12,691 nt of DNA from Sulfurospirillum arcachonense (GCA_015662785.1 DQTM01000008.1:1-12691); one strand, 5' to 3'; positions 1 through 6,422 are shown, counted from the stretch's first letter. Made by a program: numbers and translations. The notes: generated from the sequence alone by a model not told the origin.

Positions 1-17
1 CTTTCAGGAGCAAATAG

Positions 18-614
18 ATGCAAAATACCATCAAAAACTTAGAAAAAAATGGATTTGAAGTTCTATATGTAAAGGACTCGAAAGAGGCATTACATGTAGC
101 AAAGGCTTACATCAAAGATGGACTAAAAATAGGGCTTGGTGGTTCTACTACTGTAGCAGAGACAGGTCTTTTAGAGTATCTTCTAAATCATAAAAACATC
201 TCTTTAATCAACCACAATGAAGCTGGGATTGATATGCAAGAGAATTTAAAAAGAAGACGAGAAGGTATGTTAAGCGACCTATATATTACAAGTTGTAATG
301 CTGTGACACAAAATGGTGAACTTGTAAATGCAGATGGCAGTGGAAACAGAGTAGCTTCACAAATCTTTGGACCAAAAAAGGTTCTTCTTTTAGTTGGTAA
401 AAATAAAATAGTAGAAGATATAAATGCAGGATTTGAACGCATAAAAAATGTCGCCGCTGTAAAAAATATAGATCGTATGAATAAAAAAGCAATAAGCATG
501 GGCAAAGAGCCTCGTTTTAATGGCAACAATATTGCGAACAAATTTACATTTATAAATGGTGATGAAAAAGGAAGAACCACTATAATCCTGATAGGCGAAG
601 AATTGGGTTACTAA
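18..614 (+). CDS. LUD-domain (LutC/YkgG-like, DUF162) protein
   Basis: This is a 198-residue cytoplasmic protein of the LUD/DUF162 family, whose best-known members (LutB, LutC) take part in lactate oxidation; stand-alone members like this one have no firmly assigned reaction. Family marks are GLGGSTT at residues 39-45, a central segment resembling the usual 'TSANAITEDGELVN' (here TSCNAVTQNGELVN, 91-104), DGSGNRVA at 106-113, the strand VLLLVGKNKIVED and a closing TTIILIGEELGY. The ATG is preceded by AGGAG at 6-10 with a 7-nt spacer. The stop overlaps the next ATG by one base (TAATG), so it is probably translationally coupled to the oxidase downstream. One oddity: the cysteine-rich segment that many short members carry near the C-terminus (C..TGKC.DC....RIC) is absent, replaced by MGKEPRFNGNNIANKFTF. 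A substrate cannot be read from the sequence. Confidence 0.85.
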   Translation: MQNTIKNLEKNGFEVLYVKDSKEALHVAKAYIKDGLKIGLGGSTTVAETGLLEYLLNHKNISLINHNEAGIDMQENLKRRREGMLSDLYITSCNAVTQNGELVNADGSGNRVASQIFGPKKVLLLVGKNKIVEDINAGFERIKNVAAVKNIDRMNKKAISMGKEPRFNGNNIANKFTFINGDEKGRTTIILIGEELGY

Positions 615-1807
615 TGTATGATTTTCTTGTAATTGGTGGGGGAATTATAGGTTTAAATATAGCAAAAAACCTCAAAGAGAGAGACTCTACATGTAAGGTA
701 GTTCTCATAGACAAAGAACCCGCACTTGCAATGCACAGTAGTGGAAGAAACTCTGGTGTTCTTCACGCTGGATTTTACTACTCTGCCGATAGCTTAAAAG
801 CAAAGTTTACCAAAGACGGGAACAAAGCCCTACATGAGTTTTGCGAACAAAGAGGTCTACATGTAAACAAATGTACTAAAGTAGTCATTGCAACTAACGA
901 AGAAGAGTTAAAAGGCTTAGAAGAGTTAAAAAAACGTGGAGATAAAAACGGTGTTGAACTCTCATGGATGGATGAAGATATGCTAAGCATAAAGTATCCA
1001 AACATACAAACATACAAAAAAGCACTATTTTCACCAACTACATCTACTGTCAACCCTAAAGAACTTACTTTAGAGTTTGCTAAAGTTATAGAAGAGATGG
1101 GCGTAACCATACTCACAAATACAGCTTACAAAAAACGCATAAGTGATACCGAAGTACTAACTTCTCAAGGAAGCATAAAGTGCAAAAAAGTCATCAACTG
1201 TGCAGGGTTATATGCTGACAAGATAGCACAAGAGTATGGTTTTGCTAAAAACTATGTCATCATTCCATTTAAAGGAATCTATCTTAAAGACAAAGACAAT
1301 CTTTCAAAACTTGAGACAAATGTATACCCAGTTCCAAATCTAGCCAATCCATTTTTAGGTGTTCACTACACTCTAACTGAAAACAATGCAGCAAAGATAG
1401 GACCAACAGCCATACCAGCTTTTTGGAGAGAGAACTACAAGGGTTTCGATAACTTCAAATTCGATGAGATGATTCAAATCCTCTTTTACGAAGCTAAACT
1501 TTTTATAACAAATGCTTTCGGATTTAGAGCCTTAGCCTATACAGAAGTAAAAAAATATCTTAAATCACATCTTATAGGACTAGCCCAAATACTAACAAAA
1601 AACATGAATCACAAAGGCTACACTTCGTGGAGCACGCCTGGAATCAGAGCCCAACTACTAGACACTAAAACACTCGAACTAGTACAAGATTTTGTTGTTG
1701 AGGGTGATGAAAATAGCGTTCATATACTCAACGCAGTAAGCCCTGCCTTCACCTCGTCCATACCCTTTACAAACTGGGTAGTTGAGAACTATATAATTAA
1801 AAAATAG
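614..1807 (+). CDS. lhgO: FAD-dependent L-2-hydroxyglutarate oxidase-like protein (LhgO family)
   Basis: A 397-residue flavoprotein of the DAO/GlpA-like superfamily, closest by eye to LhgO, which oxidises L-2-hydroxyglutarate to 2-oxoglutarate and passes electrons to the respiratory chain. The N-terminal dinucleotide fold has GGGIIGL at residues 8-14. HSSGRNSGVLHAGFYY at 41-56 matches the LhgO signature around the flavin. Further LhgO-like stretches are NCAGLYADKIA, FLGVHYT, GIRAQLLD and the C-terminal VSPAFTSSIPF. Its length is close to the roughly 420 residues of the E. coli enzyme and the frame is intact. It starts one base inside the preceding stop codon, forming a two-gene unit with the LUD protein, and ends at a strong hairpin. 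The family is clear; the exact substrate (2-hydroxyglutarate versus another 2-hydroxyacid) is inferred. Two copies of the octamer TACATGTA lie inside the gene. Confidence 0.85.
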   Translation: MYDFLVIGGGIIGLNIAKNLKERDSTCKVVLIDKEPALAMHSSGRNSGVLHAGFYYSADSLKAKFTKDGNKALHEFCEQRGLHVNKCTKVVIATNEEELKGLEELKKRGDKNGVELSWMDEDMLSIKYPNIQTYKKALFSPTTSTVNPKELTLEFAKVIEEMGVTILTNTAYKKRISDTEVLTSQGSIKCKKVINCAGLYADKIAQEYGFAKNYVIIPFKGIYLKDKDNLSKLETNVYPVPNLANPFLGVHYTLTENNAAKIGPTAIPAFWRENYKGFDNFKFDEMIQILFYEAKLFITNAFGFRALAYTEVKKYLKSHLIGLAQILTKNMNHKGYTSWSTPGIRAQLLDTKTLELVQDFVVEGDENSVHILNAVSPAFTSSIPFTNWVVENYIIKK

Positions 1808-1828
1808 CCTTTACATGTAAAGGCTATT
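1803..1828. terminator. Perfect 26-bp palindrome at the end of lhgO, probable terminator
   Basis: Two 13-base arms pair perfectly around a centre between 1815 and 1816. As RNA this gives an 11-bp stem with a CATG tetraloop. The hairpin includes the lhgO stop codon (1805-1807) and has TACATGTA at its centre. No long U-tract follows, only TAGTTTACCCC, so it may be an inefficient or atypical intrinsic terminator. The symmetry would let it act in either direction. Confidence 0.65.
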
Positions 1829-1940
1829 AGTTTACCCCATCAATAAAAATTTCTATAAAATTGTGTATTTTATTTTTTAGTCGATTAACTATTGTTTTCC
1901 TTTGGGCGTAAGTCGGCTTTTTTTCGACATATATTTTTAA
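1829..1940. other. AT-rich spacer with no recognisable gene
   Basis: This non-coding stretch lies between the lhgO terminator and the Fic remnant. It is AT-rich and contains only a weak 4-bp inverted repeat (GTCG/CGAC, 1912-1928) around a T-run. No open frame, tRNA or insertion-sequence end is visible. Together with the two remnants it forms about 900 bp (1808-2734) without an intact gene. Confidence 0.6.
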
Positions 1941-2419
1941 CTACTGAACACCTTTTTTAAGTAAATCAAATAACTTTATGTTTATAAAAAACTTTGTTCT
2001 TCCTATTTGTATTACTTGAAAAATACCTATTTTTTCCATCTCTTTTAAGTACTTTGATGCAGTCTCCCTATGAAGTCTCAACTCTTCAACTAAAAAATCT
2101 ATTTTTGTATAAGGGTGTGAAAAAATAACTTCTAACAAATCTTTACTATATATCTTAGCAACTCTTCTCTTAATTTATATTTAGTCTCTTTCATCAAGCT
2201 ATCTATACCATTTATCATTTTGATAGTTTCTAAAGATGTTTGCTCAACTCCATCTAACATATACATAATCCACTCATGCCAATTATCTTCTGTTCTTACT
2301 TCTTGTAAAAGCCTATAGTAATCGCTCTTGTTTTTTATGATGTATCTACTCAAATACAATATTGGTAAATCTAACAAATTCTTTAGCACTAAATATAGTA
2401 TATTTATAATTCTTCCTGT
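1941..2419 (-). pseudogene. Fic-family protein, 3' remnant with a frameshift
   Basis: Reading leftward, the frame begins with TGRIINILYLV, the end of the Fic signature HPFxDGNGRTGR followed by its usual helix. It continues with LDLPILYLSRYI and WHEWIMYMLDGVEQTS, both typical of Fic/DOC proteins that carry a C-terminal winged helix. The frame then stops at 2132-2134. The winged-helix part (FSHPYTKIDFLVEELRLHRETASKYLKEME, in two pieces) resumes in another frame and ends at 1941. Restoring one base near 2154-2160 (CTAAG to CCTAAG on the minus strand) reconnects both parts through ELPKIYSKDLLEV. The N-terminal inhibitory and catalytic region, including the Fic His, is missing, since homology stops abruptly at about 2419. 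Intact members AMPylate or otherwise modify proteins; this copy cannot. A short GTG-initiated peptide from 2389 is possible but unlikely to be functional. Confidence 0.85.
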
Positions 2420-2641
2420 GGTAAATTTAGTTTAGATGGTGGTTATGCAAAAGCAAATGATATGAAAAATATGGTTTCATCAAGCCTAGGAGAAACAGGC
2501 GATGCAACAGAATACTGGGGTAAAGTTGGTTATGCTTATAACAAGAAAATCGATACATCTTTAGGATATTCTGACATAAGCTCAAACAACGATGCTTTAG
2601 ATCAAAAATTCTTAAGATTTGAAGTCAAATATAACTTCTAA
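2420..2641 (+). pseudogene. Outer-membrane porin, C-terminal remnant
   Basis: This open frame of about 73 codons has no plausible start of its own apart from an internal ATG at 2462. It encodes alternating beta-strand sequence (GKFSLDGGYAKA, YWGKVGYAYNKKIDTSLGYS) and ends in LRFEVKYNF. A terminal aromatic residue after an alternating hydrophobic strand is the classic outer-membrane barrel end. It resembles the last strands of the large Campylobacterota porins (OprD/MOMP-like), which exceed 350 residues, so most of the gene and its signal peptide are gone. It begins exactly where the Fic homology on the other strand ends (about 2419/2420), which marks a rearrangement joint. The specific porin family is an inference. 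Confidence 0.75.
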
Positions 2642-2647
2642 TCACAT

Positions 2648-2676
2648 AAAGCTAAGTCCAATAGGGACTTAGCTTT
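2648..2676 (+). terminator. Intrinsic-type hairpin of the lost porin gene
   Basis: A perfect 12-bp stem (AAAGCTAAGTCC with GGACTTAGCTTT) closes a 5-base loop (AATAG, 2660-2664) seven bases after the porin stop. The U-tract is poor (right arm ends in TTT, then ACAA). A strong stem fits the high expression of porin genes, and it has stayed intact although the gene is broken. Confidence 0.75.
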
Positions 2677-2706
2677 ACAATCTCACACAAAAAAACCTTT
2701 AAATTA

Positions 2707-2715
2707 TGCTATACT
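2707..2715 (+). promoter_or_regulatory. Extended -10 promoter for the rhodanese gene
   Basis: TG at 2707-2708, one spacer base, then TATACT at 2710-2715 forms an extended -10 element. No good -35 box is present, as is common in Campylobacterota. Transcription would start near 2722, leaving a leader of about 13 nt that holds the AAAGGA ribosome site (2723-2728). Confidence 0.45.
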
Positions 2716-2734
2716 TATTTTTAAAGGAAATAAA

Positions 2735-3178
2735 TTGAAAAAATTATTAGCACTCTTAATATTAGGAGTCATTTTAAATGCACAAAGTTTTGAGAGTTAT
2801 CTAAAAAGTTTTGATTATAAAGCTCGAACAGATATGAAAATCAATTCGGTTGAAATGACTGCTATGGTAGAAGAAGGTGAAGCTGTTTTGATTGACATTA
2901 GATTTCCTGATGAGTATGAAGCATGGCATATGGGCTTTTCAAAAAATATCCCTCTAAATGAGCTCCCTGATAGGTTAAATGAATTACCAAAAGACAAACT
3001 CATAATCACAGCATGCCCTCACAACGACAGAGCAAACATGGCTAGAATGTTTTTGATAACAAAAGGCTACAATGCTCGTTACTTAAACGATGGTCTTCTT
3101 AAAACTGCTAACTTTTTAAGAGGAGACAATGCAAAAGAGTTTATAGATGAATATAAAAAAACGATGAACAAAAAGTAG
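2735..3178 (+). CDS. Exported rhodanese-like domain protein
   Basis: A 147-residue protein with an N-terminal signal peptide (KK followed by LLALLILGVILNAQS, cleavage likely after about residue 17), so probably periplasmic. One rhodanese domain follows: AVLIDIRFPDEYEAWHMGFSKNIPL (about residues 50-74, in two blocks), then IITACPHNDRANMA, where Cys94 heads the loop CPHNDR as the predicted persulfide-carrying residue. A C-terminal GYNARYLNDGLL matches the usual end of the domain. Rhodanese proteins move sulfane sulfur or act as redox and sulfur carriers; the partner is unknown. The start is TTG, placed by AAAGGA 6 nt upstream and by the signal peptide beginning there. It stands alone, with its own promoter, and its stop lies two bases from that of the convergent membrane protein gene. 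Confidence 0.85.
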   Translation: MKKLLALLILGVILNAQSFESYLKSFDYKARTDMKINSVEMTAMVEEGEAVLIDIRFPDEYEAWHMGFSKNIPLNELPDRLNELPKDKLIITACPHNDRANMARMFLITKGYNARYLNDGLLKTANFLRGDNAKEFIDEYKKTMNKK

Positions 3179-3193
3179 TCCTAGTATGGACTA
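3176..3193. terminator. Small hairpin shared by two convergent stops
   Basis: TAGTCC at 3176-3181 pairs with GGACTA at 3188-3193 around a 6-base loop. It includes the rhodanese stop codon (3176-3178) and overlaps the stop of the opposing gene (3181-3183). At six base pairs it is weak, but its position between convergent genes fits a bidirectional terminator. Confidence 0.4.
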
Positions 3194-3516
3194 ATCTCAT
3201 CATTGCATCTTAACCAACCCTTGACAATACGGTAAATATTCCAAATTGCAGAAGCTAAAAGAATTAACCACCCAATGCCTATAAAAATCGTAACTGTTCC
3301 AATAATGCCTAAAATCAAAGTTATCCAAAAAGTGTTAATTTGCCATCTAAAATGATCCTCAATCCATGCCTGTTTTGCATCACCTCTCTTCACATACGCA
3401 ATAATAACACCAATAAGATAAGTTACTCCAAAAAGATACGACAAGGCATATAATATATAAACAACAAAAACAACTTTTTTTGCTGACTCTACTTTTTTTT
3501 CATCTGTGTACTGCAT
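3181..3516 (-). CDS. Small integral membrane protein, DUF4870/COG3671-like
   Basis: A 111-residue protein with three predicted membrane segments. The first is around VVFVVYILYALSYLFGVTYL, running into LIGVIIAYVKRGDA. The others are FWITLILGIIGTVTIFIG and WLILLASAIWNIYRIV. The central YVKRGDAKQAWIEDHFRWQINTFW strongly resembles an uncharacterised small membrane family (COG3671/DUF4870 type) in which that charged loop is conserved. No reaction is known. I chose the ATG at 3516 over an in-frame ATG at 3552: AGGA lies 6 nt upstream of 3516, whereas 3552 has no ribosome site and coincides with the expected transcription start of the -10 box at 3563-3558. It is transcribed divergently from the transporter gene. 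Confidence 0.8.
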   Translation of the reverse strand: MQYTDEKKVESAKKVVFVVYILYALSYLFGVTYLIGVIIAYVKRGDAKQAWIEDHFRWQINTFWITLILGIIGTVTIFIGIGWLILLASAIWNIYRIVKGWLRCNDEISPY

Positions 3517-3522
3517 AATTTT

Positions 3523-3526
3523 TCCT
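3523..3526 (-). promoter_or_regulatory. Ribosome binding site deciding the start at 3516
   Basis: AGGA on the minus strand lies 6 nt before the ATG at 3516-3514. The upstream in-frame ATG (3552) has no comparable site, so this element favours the shorter 111-residue product. Confidence 0.6.
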
Positions 3527-3557
3527 ATAACAATTTTATTCAATATTTGCATAAGAA

Positions 3558-3570
3558 ATTATACTATAAT
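3558..3570. promoter_or_regulatory. Divergent symmetric -10 pair (bidirectional promoter)
   Basis: The 13-base element reads ATTATA, C, TATAAT. It presents a consensus TATAAT rightward at 3565-3570 and leftward at 3563-3558, separated by one base. Rightward transcription would begin near 3577, just ahead of AAAGGA (3579-3584) and the ATG at 3591. Leftward transcription would begin near 3551. No convincing -35 box is seen on either side. Only one polymerase could occupy the element at a time. Confidence 0.6.
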
Positions 3571-3590
3571 TACCTTTCAAAGGAAAAGTA

Positions 3591-4487
3591 ATGCAAAACA
3601 AAAATATATTTTTTATATTACTCACTATAGCTATGCTTGGTTGGGGTGCTTCTTGGGTCAATGTAAAAGTTCTAAGTCTGTATGTCAACGAATATGAGAT
3701 GATATTTTTAAGATTTGGTATAGCAGCTTTAAGTTTTATTCCCATACTCATTTTCTTGAAAAAATCTTTTAAAATAGACAAAAAAACTGCTCTTTTAGTT
3801 CTGCTTGCTGCGGTTTCAAATGTAGCTTATATGAAGTACTTTTTTCTTGGGACTAAACTTGGGACTGCAGGACTTGGTGGAGCATTTGTAACTACTTTAG
3901 TTCCAATAAACACATTTATTTTTATGGCTCTATTTTTTGGTCGTAAAATTGGTACTAAAGAGATTTTAGCTCTTCTTTTAGGTGCATTTGGAGTTATGAT
4001 GATACTTGGTGTTTGGACGCTAGAGCGTTCACAAGTCCTAACTCAATACAATCTATATTTTGTTTTAGCTTCTATTTTATGGCCTATTTTAACCATAGCA
4101 AGCTCAAAGGCAACAAAGGTTGCCCCTATTGTTTTTATCTTTTACATGTACAGCGTTACAACTCTTTTAGTAGCTCTATTTTTTGTAGATTTTTCATTTA
4201 TAAAAACACTAAATTATGAGCCAAAATTTTTATTTAATATTATCTGTATTGCTATTGCAGGAACTACATTTGCAACTACTATCTACTTCATTGGCATAGA
4301 AAAACTAGGAACCAATGAAGTTAGCTCTTTTATCTTTTTAGTACCATTTTTTGCTATAGGTCTTAGTGCTATGTTTTTAGGTGAATCTATCGGTCTACAT
4401 GTAATCATGGGAACTATTTTAACTATCATAGCAGTTTCAATGCTAAACAATATCAAATTTGATATAATAACTCTTATAAAAAAATAG
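3591..4487 (+). CDS. EamA/DMT-superfamily transporter
   Basis: A 298-residue, very hydrophobic protein with about ten membrane segments, the standard size for drug/metabolite transporters made of two EamA repeats. The first repeat opens with AMLGWGASWVNVKVL (WG at 18-19, a family mark). The second ends with IEKLGTNEVSSFIFLVPFFAIGLSAMFLGE (in two blocks), matching the usual 'l..P...l......E' end of EamA domains. Members export amino acids, metabolites or toxins across the inner membrane; the substrate cannot be told here. The start has AAAGGA 6 nt upstream and a TATAAT at 3565-3570. It is the first gene of the long rightward run, and its stop lies 9 bp before moaC, whose ribosome site overlaps the stop codon. 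It contains two TACATGTA octamers. Confidence 0.88.
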   Translation: MQNKNIFFILLTIAMLGWGASWVNVKVLSLYVNEYEMIFLRFGIAALSFIPILIFLKKSFKIDKKTALLVLLAAVSNVAYMKYFFLGTKLGTAGLGGAFVTTLVPINTFIFMALFFGRKIGTKEILALLLGAFGVMMILGVWTLERSQVLTQYNLYFVLASILWPILTIASSKATKVAPIVFIFYMYSVTTLLVALFFVDFSFIKTLNYEPKFLFNIICIAIAGTTFATTIYFIGIEKLGTNEVSSFIFLVPFFAIGLSAMFLGESIGLHVIMGTILTIIAVSMLNNIKFDIITLIKK

Positions 4488-4496
4488 AGGTAAAAA

Positions 4497-4970
4497 ATGA
4501 ACCTAACACATTTGGATGAAAAAGACAGACCAAAAATGGTCGATGTATCTGATAAAGAAGATACAACAAGAGTAGCAGTAGCAAGTGGAAAGATAACTAT
4601 GAGCCAAGTTGCATATGACATGATAGTAGGCGAAAAATCAAAAAAAGGTCCAGTTCTCCAGACTGCTGTCATCGCAGCAATATTAGGAACTAAAAAAACT
4701 AGTGATTTGATACCTATGTGTCATCCTTTAATGCTTACTGGTGTTAATGTCGATGTAGATGAAGTACCTGAACTTCCTGGTTTCAAGCTTAGTGTTACCG
4801 CTAAACTAAAAGGTCAAACAGGCGTTGAAATGGAAGCACTTACAGGCGTAAGCATAGGACTTCTTACTATTTATGATATGGCAAAAGCTATTGACAAATC
4901 TATGGTTTTATCCGATATTCAATTAGAATCAAAATGTGGTGGGAAAAGTGGTGAATTCAAAAGATCTTAA
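4497..4970 (+). CDS. moaC: Cyclic pyranopterin monophosphate synthase MoaC
   Basis: A 157-residue cytoplasmic enzyme of molybdenum cofactor synthesis. It converts the MoaA product 3',8-cyclo-7,8-dihydro-GTP into cyclic pyranopterin monophosphate. Family motifs are complete: MVDVSDKEDTTRVAVASG (14-31), KKGPVLQTAVIA (49-60), DLIPMCHPL (70-78) and GVEMEALTGVSIGLLTIYDM (109-128). By alignment from memory with E. coli MoaC (161 residues), Lys50, His76, Asp127 and Lys130 correspond to active-site Lys51, His77, Asp128 and Lys131. The usual DMCKA reads DMAKA here, a likely neutral change. GAGG at 4487-4490 is the ribosome site and overlaps the preceding stop. The gene end overlaps the next frame. No other moa genes are in the window. 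Confidence 0.97.
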   Translation: MNLTHLDEKDRPKMVDVSDKEDTTRVAVASGKITMSQVAYDMIVGEKSKKGPVLQTAVIAAILGTKKTSDLIPMCHPLMLTGVNVDVDEVPELPGFKLSVTAKLKGQTGVEMEALTGVSIGLLTIYDMAKAIDKSMVLSDIQLESKCGGKSGEFKRS

Positions 4971-5205
4971 ACTAAACTATCCATGTAAGTGGGAATACAA
5001 AACCATACTTGAGTCACATCACGATATAAGCAACATTGTTGCAAGTGTCCTTGAAAAAAGAGAACACTCTATAAAAAAATCAAACAATAGCAAAACAGGC
5101 AAATACCAAAGTCATACTGTTGCAACACTAGTACATAGCGACGAAGACAGAAAAGCAGTTTTTGAAGAATTAAAAAATCACGAATCTATAAAATTCGTTC
5201 TATAG
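4951..5205 (+). CDS. DUF493 (HP0495/YbeD-like) family protein
   Basis: A small cytoplasmic protein of about 84 residues resembling the DUF493 family (HP0495 of Helicobacter, YbeD of E. coli), which has an ACT-like ferredoxin fold and possibly a regulatory role. Typical marks are the opening LNYPCKWEYKTIL, the middle SNNSKTGKYQSHTVATLVHSD (in two blocks; compare 'S..gky.S..v.....s') and the end LKNHESIKFVL. The start is uncertain. Only GTG codons are available (4936, 4939, 4948, 4951). I chose 4951 because GGGAAAAG lies just upstream and because the product then begins a few residues before the conserved LNYPC, as in relatives. This overlaps moaC by 20 bp, so translation is probably coupled. 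The stop overlaps the ribosome site of the next gene. Confidence 0.8.
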   Translation: MNSKDLKLNYPCKWEYKTILESHHDISNIVASVLEKREHSIKKSNNSKTGKYQSHTVATLVHSDEDRKAVFEELKNHESIKFVL

Positions 5206-5215
5206 GAGTTATAAA

Positions 5216-6409
5216 ATGAAATCACTACAAAATATATTTAGTGCAACTATCAAAGAGAGTAAAGAGGATAACAATCTTCCATCAGTTATAAGCGAACTTA
5301 CATTTGAGCTCTCAAAAAAGAAAATACAAAGACTCAAAGATGATTCTCATATACAAGCTCGTTTAGGTGAGCTTTTTGAATTTTATACAAGAGCTCTACA
5401 GAGTGAAAACCTTGAAAACTCTACAAATATAGATGCCATTATATCTGGTCTCATCAAGGCTGCTAGTTATGATAAAGAGGAGTTTTTATATAAAAGTCTA
5501 TATGAAAAAGAACAACTAGAAAAGTCTATAAACAAACAAAAAGAGAGCATTAAAAACACCATAATGGGTACTTTTGATACTCTTGAAGCTCATATTGAGA
5601 ACATGGATAAAAGTATTTCAATAGAGTCACTAAAAGCACTTCACAATACCAAACTCAGAGGTGTTGAGATGCTTGGAATTTTAAAAGAAACTACAAGTGA
5701 AGCTATTTTAACTACTCTTGAAAAAGGCAAAGATGTAGAAGATACTGTTTTTGAAATCACAAAAAATATTACTTATCAAACTATTAAAGAGGGTGACTTC
5801 TCAAAAACAAGAATTTTAGAAATAGCAAACACAATTCTTAACGCTACCATAGAGATAGCAGATGAAGAAAAAGCAAATGCAAAAGCACTTTTAAATGGAG
5901 CAGTCCACGGAACAAAAGAGGGAATGGCAAAAGCGATAGACAAGTTTAAAAACGACCTCAAATTTGCTCCCGAAGAGTTAGCTACTGAAGATTTAAAGAC
6001 TATCAAAAAAGATCTCTCAGATATAGATAATGCTTTTGTAGAAGTAGTAAAATCAGCTAAAAAAACTTCTGTTGGTCTTTCTGTGGAAATCATTGAAAAT
6101 ATACTAAACAATGATATAGATAACTCTCTATCAAAAGTAAAAAGAGTTGCTATTGAAGCCAGAGAGACTTTAAGTGAAAAGATAGATGAATTAAAACTAG
6201 AAGACAATGAATTCCTAAAAAAAGCTGAGAAAAAAATAGAAGAGCTAGAAAAAATAGCTTCAAAAAAAATAGAATCTATAAAACAAGATGAGAGAACCCA
6301 AAACGCAACAAAAGAGGCAAAACGCCTTGGAAATCATGCTTGGGAAGTAGCTAAAAGTGCAGTAGAAAGTGCTATAAAAAGTGCAAAAGATGTTATAAAT
6401 AAAAAATAA
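5216..6409 (+). CDS. Cysteine-free, mostly alpha-helical protein of unknown function
   Basis: A 397-residue protein I do not recognise with confidence. It has no signal peptide and no membrane segment, so it is probably cytoplasmic. It contains no cysteine and a single tryptophan (residue 376). The composition is rich in K, E, A, I and S. It is predicted almost wholly helical, with coiled-coil-like stretches at about 96-135 and 305-360 and amphipathic Ala/Lys-rich helices at the C-terminus (375-397). The segment GAVHGTKEGMAKAIDKF at 228-244 faintly recalls DUF6781-type proteins found in related bacteria, a low-confidence link. AGGAG at 5204-5208 is a strong ribosome site overlapping the preceding stop. 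It sits 10 bp after the DUF493 gene and 13 bp before the TamA-like gene, hence in the same transcription unit. Confidence 0.75.
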   Translation: MKSLQNIFSATIKESKEDNNLPSVISELTFELSKKKIQRLKDDSHIQARLGELFEFYTRALQSENLENSTNIDAIISGLIKAASYDKEEFLYKSLYEKEQLEKSINKQKESIKNTIMGTFDTLEAHIENMDKSISIESLKALHNTKLRGVEMLGILKETTSEAILTTLEKGKDVEDTVFEITKNITYQTIKEGDFSKTRILEIANTILNATIEIADEEKANAKALLNGAVHGTKEGMAKAIDKFKNDLKFAPEELATEDLKTIKKDLSDIDNAFVEVVKSAKKTSVGLSVEIIENILNNDIDNSLSKVKRVAIEARETLSEKIDELKLEDNEFLKKAEKKIEELEKIASKKIESIKQDERTQNATKEAKRLGNHAWEVAKSAVESAIKSAKDVINKK

Positions 6410-6422
6410 ATTTGCTAACAAC

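Noticed and set aside
188..580. 130-codon antisense open frame in the LUD gene
   Set aside because: It is a shadow of a clearly coding plus-strand gene, and its hydrophobic product has no recognisable domain.
1912..1928. GTCG/CGAC inverted repeat around a T-run as a terminator of the Fic remnant
   Set aside because: The stem is only 4 bp, and the A/T-run lies in the loop rather than after the stem.
2462..2641. Independent small gene starting at the internal ATG of the porin remnant
   Set aside because: There is no ribosome site or signal peptide, and the product would be barrel strands that cannot fold alone. It is better explained as a gene fragment.
1829..2734. Insertion sequence or mobile element as the cause of the decayed patch
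   Set aside because: No transposase fragment, terminal inverted repeats or target duplication could be found. A simple deletion or inversion joint explains the two remnants.
3550..3552. Upstream ATG giving a 123-residue form of the small membrane protein
   Set aside because: It has no ribosome site and coincides with the expected transcription start of the leftward -10 box. The ATG at 3516 has AGGA at good spacing.
5776..6207. 143-codon open frame antisense to the helical protein gene
   Set aside because: Its serine- and phenylalanine-rich product is what the opposite strand of a K/E/S-rich helical gene gives. It has no ribosome site and lies wholly inside a well-supported gene.
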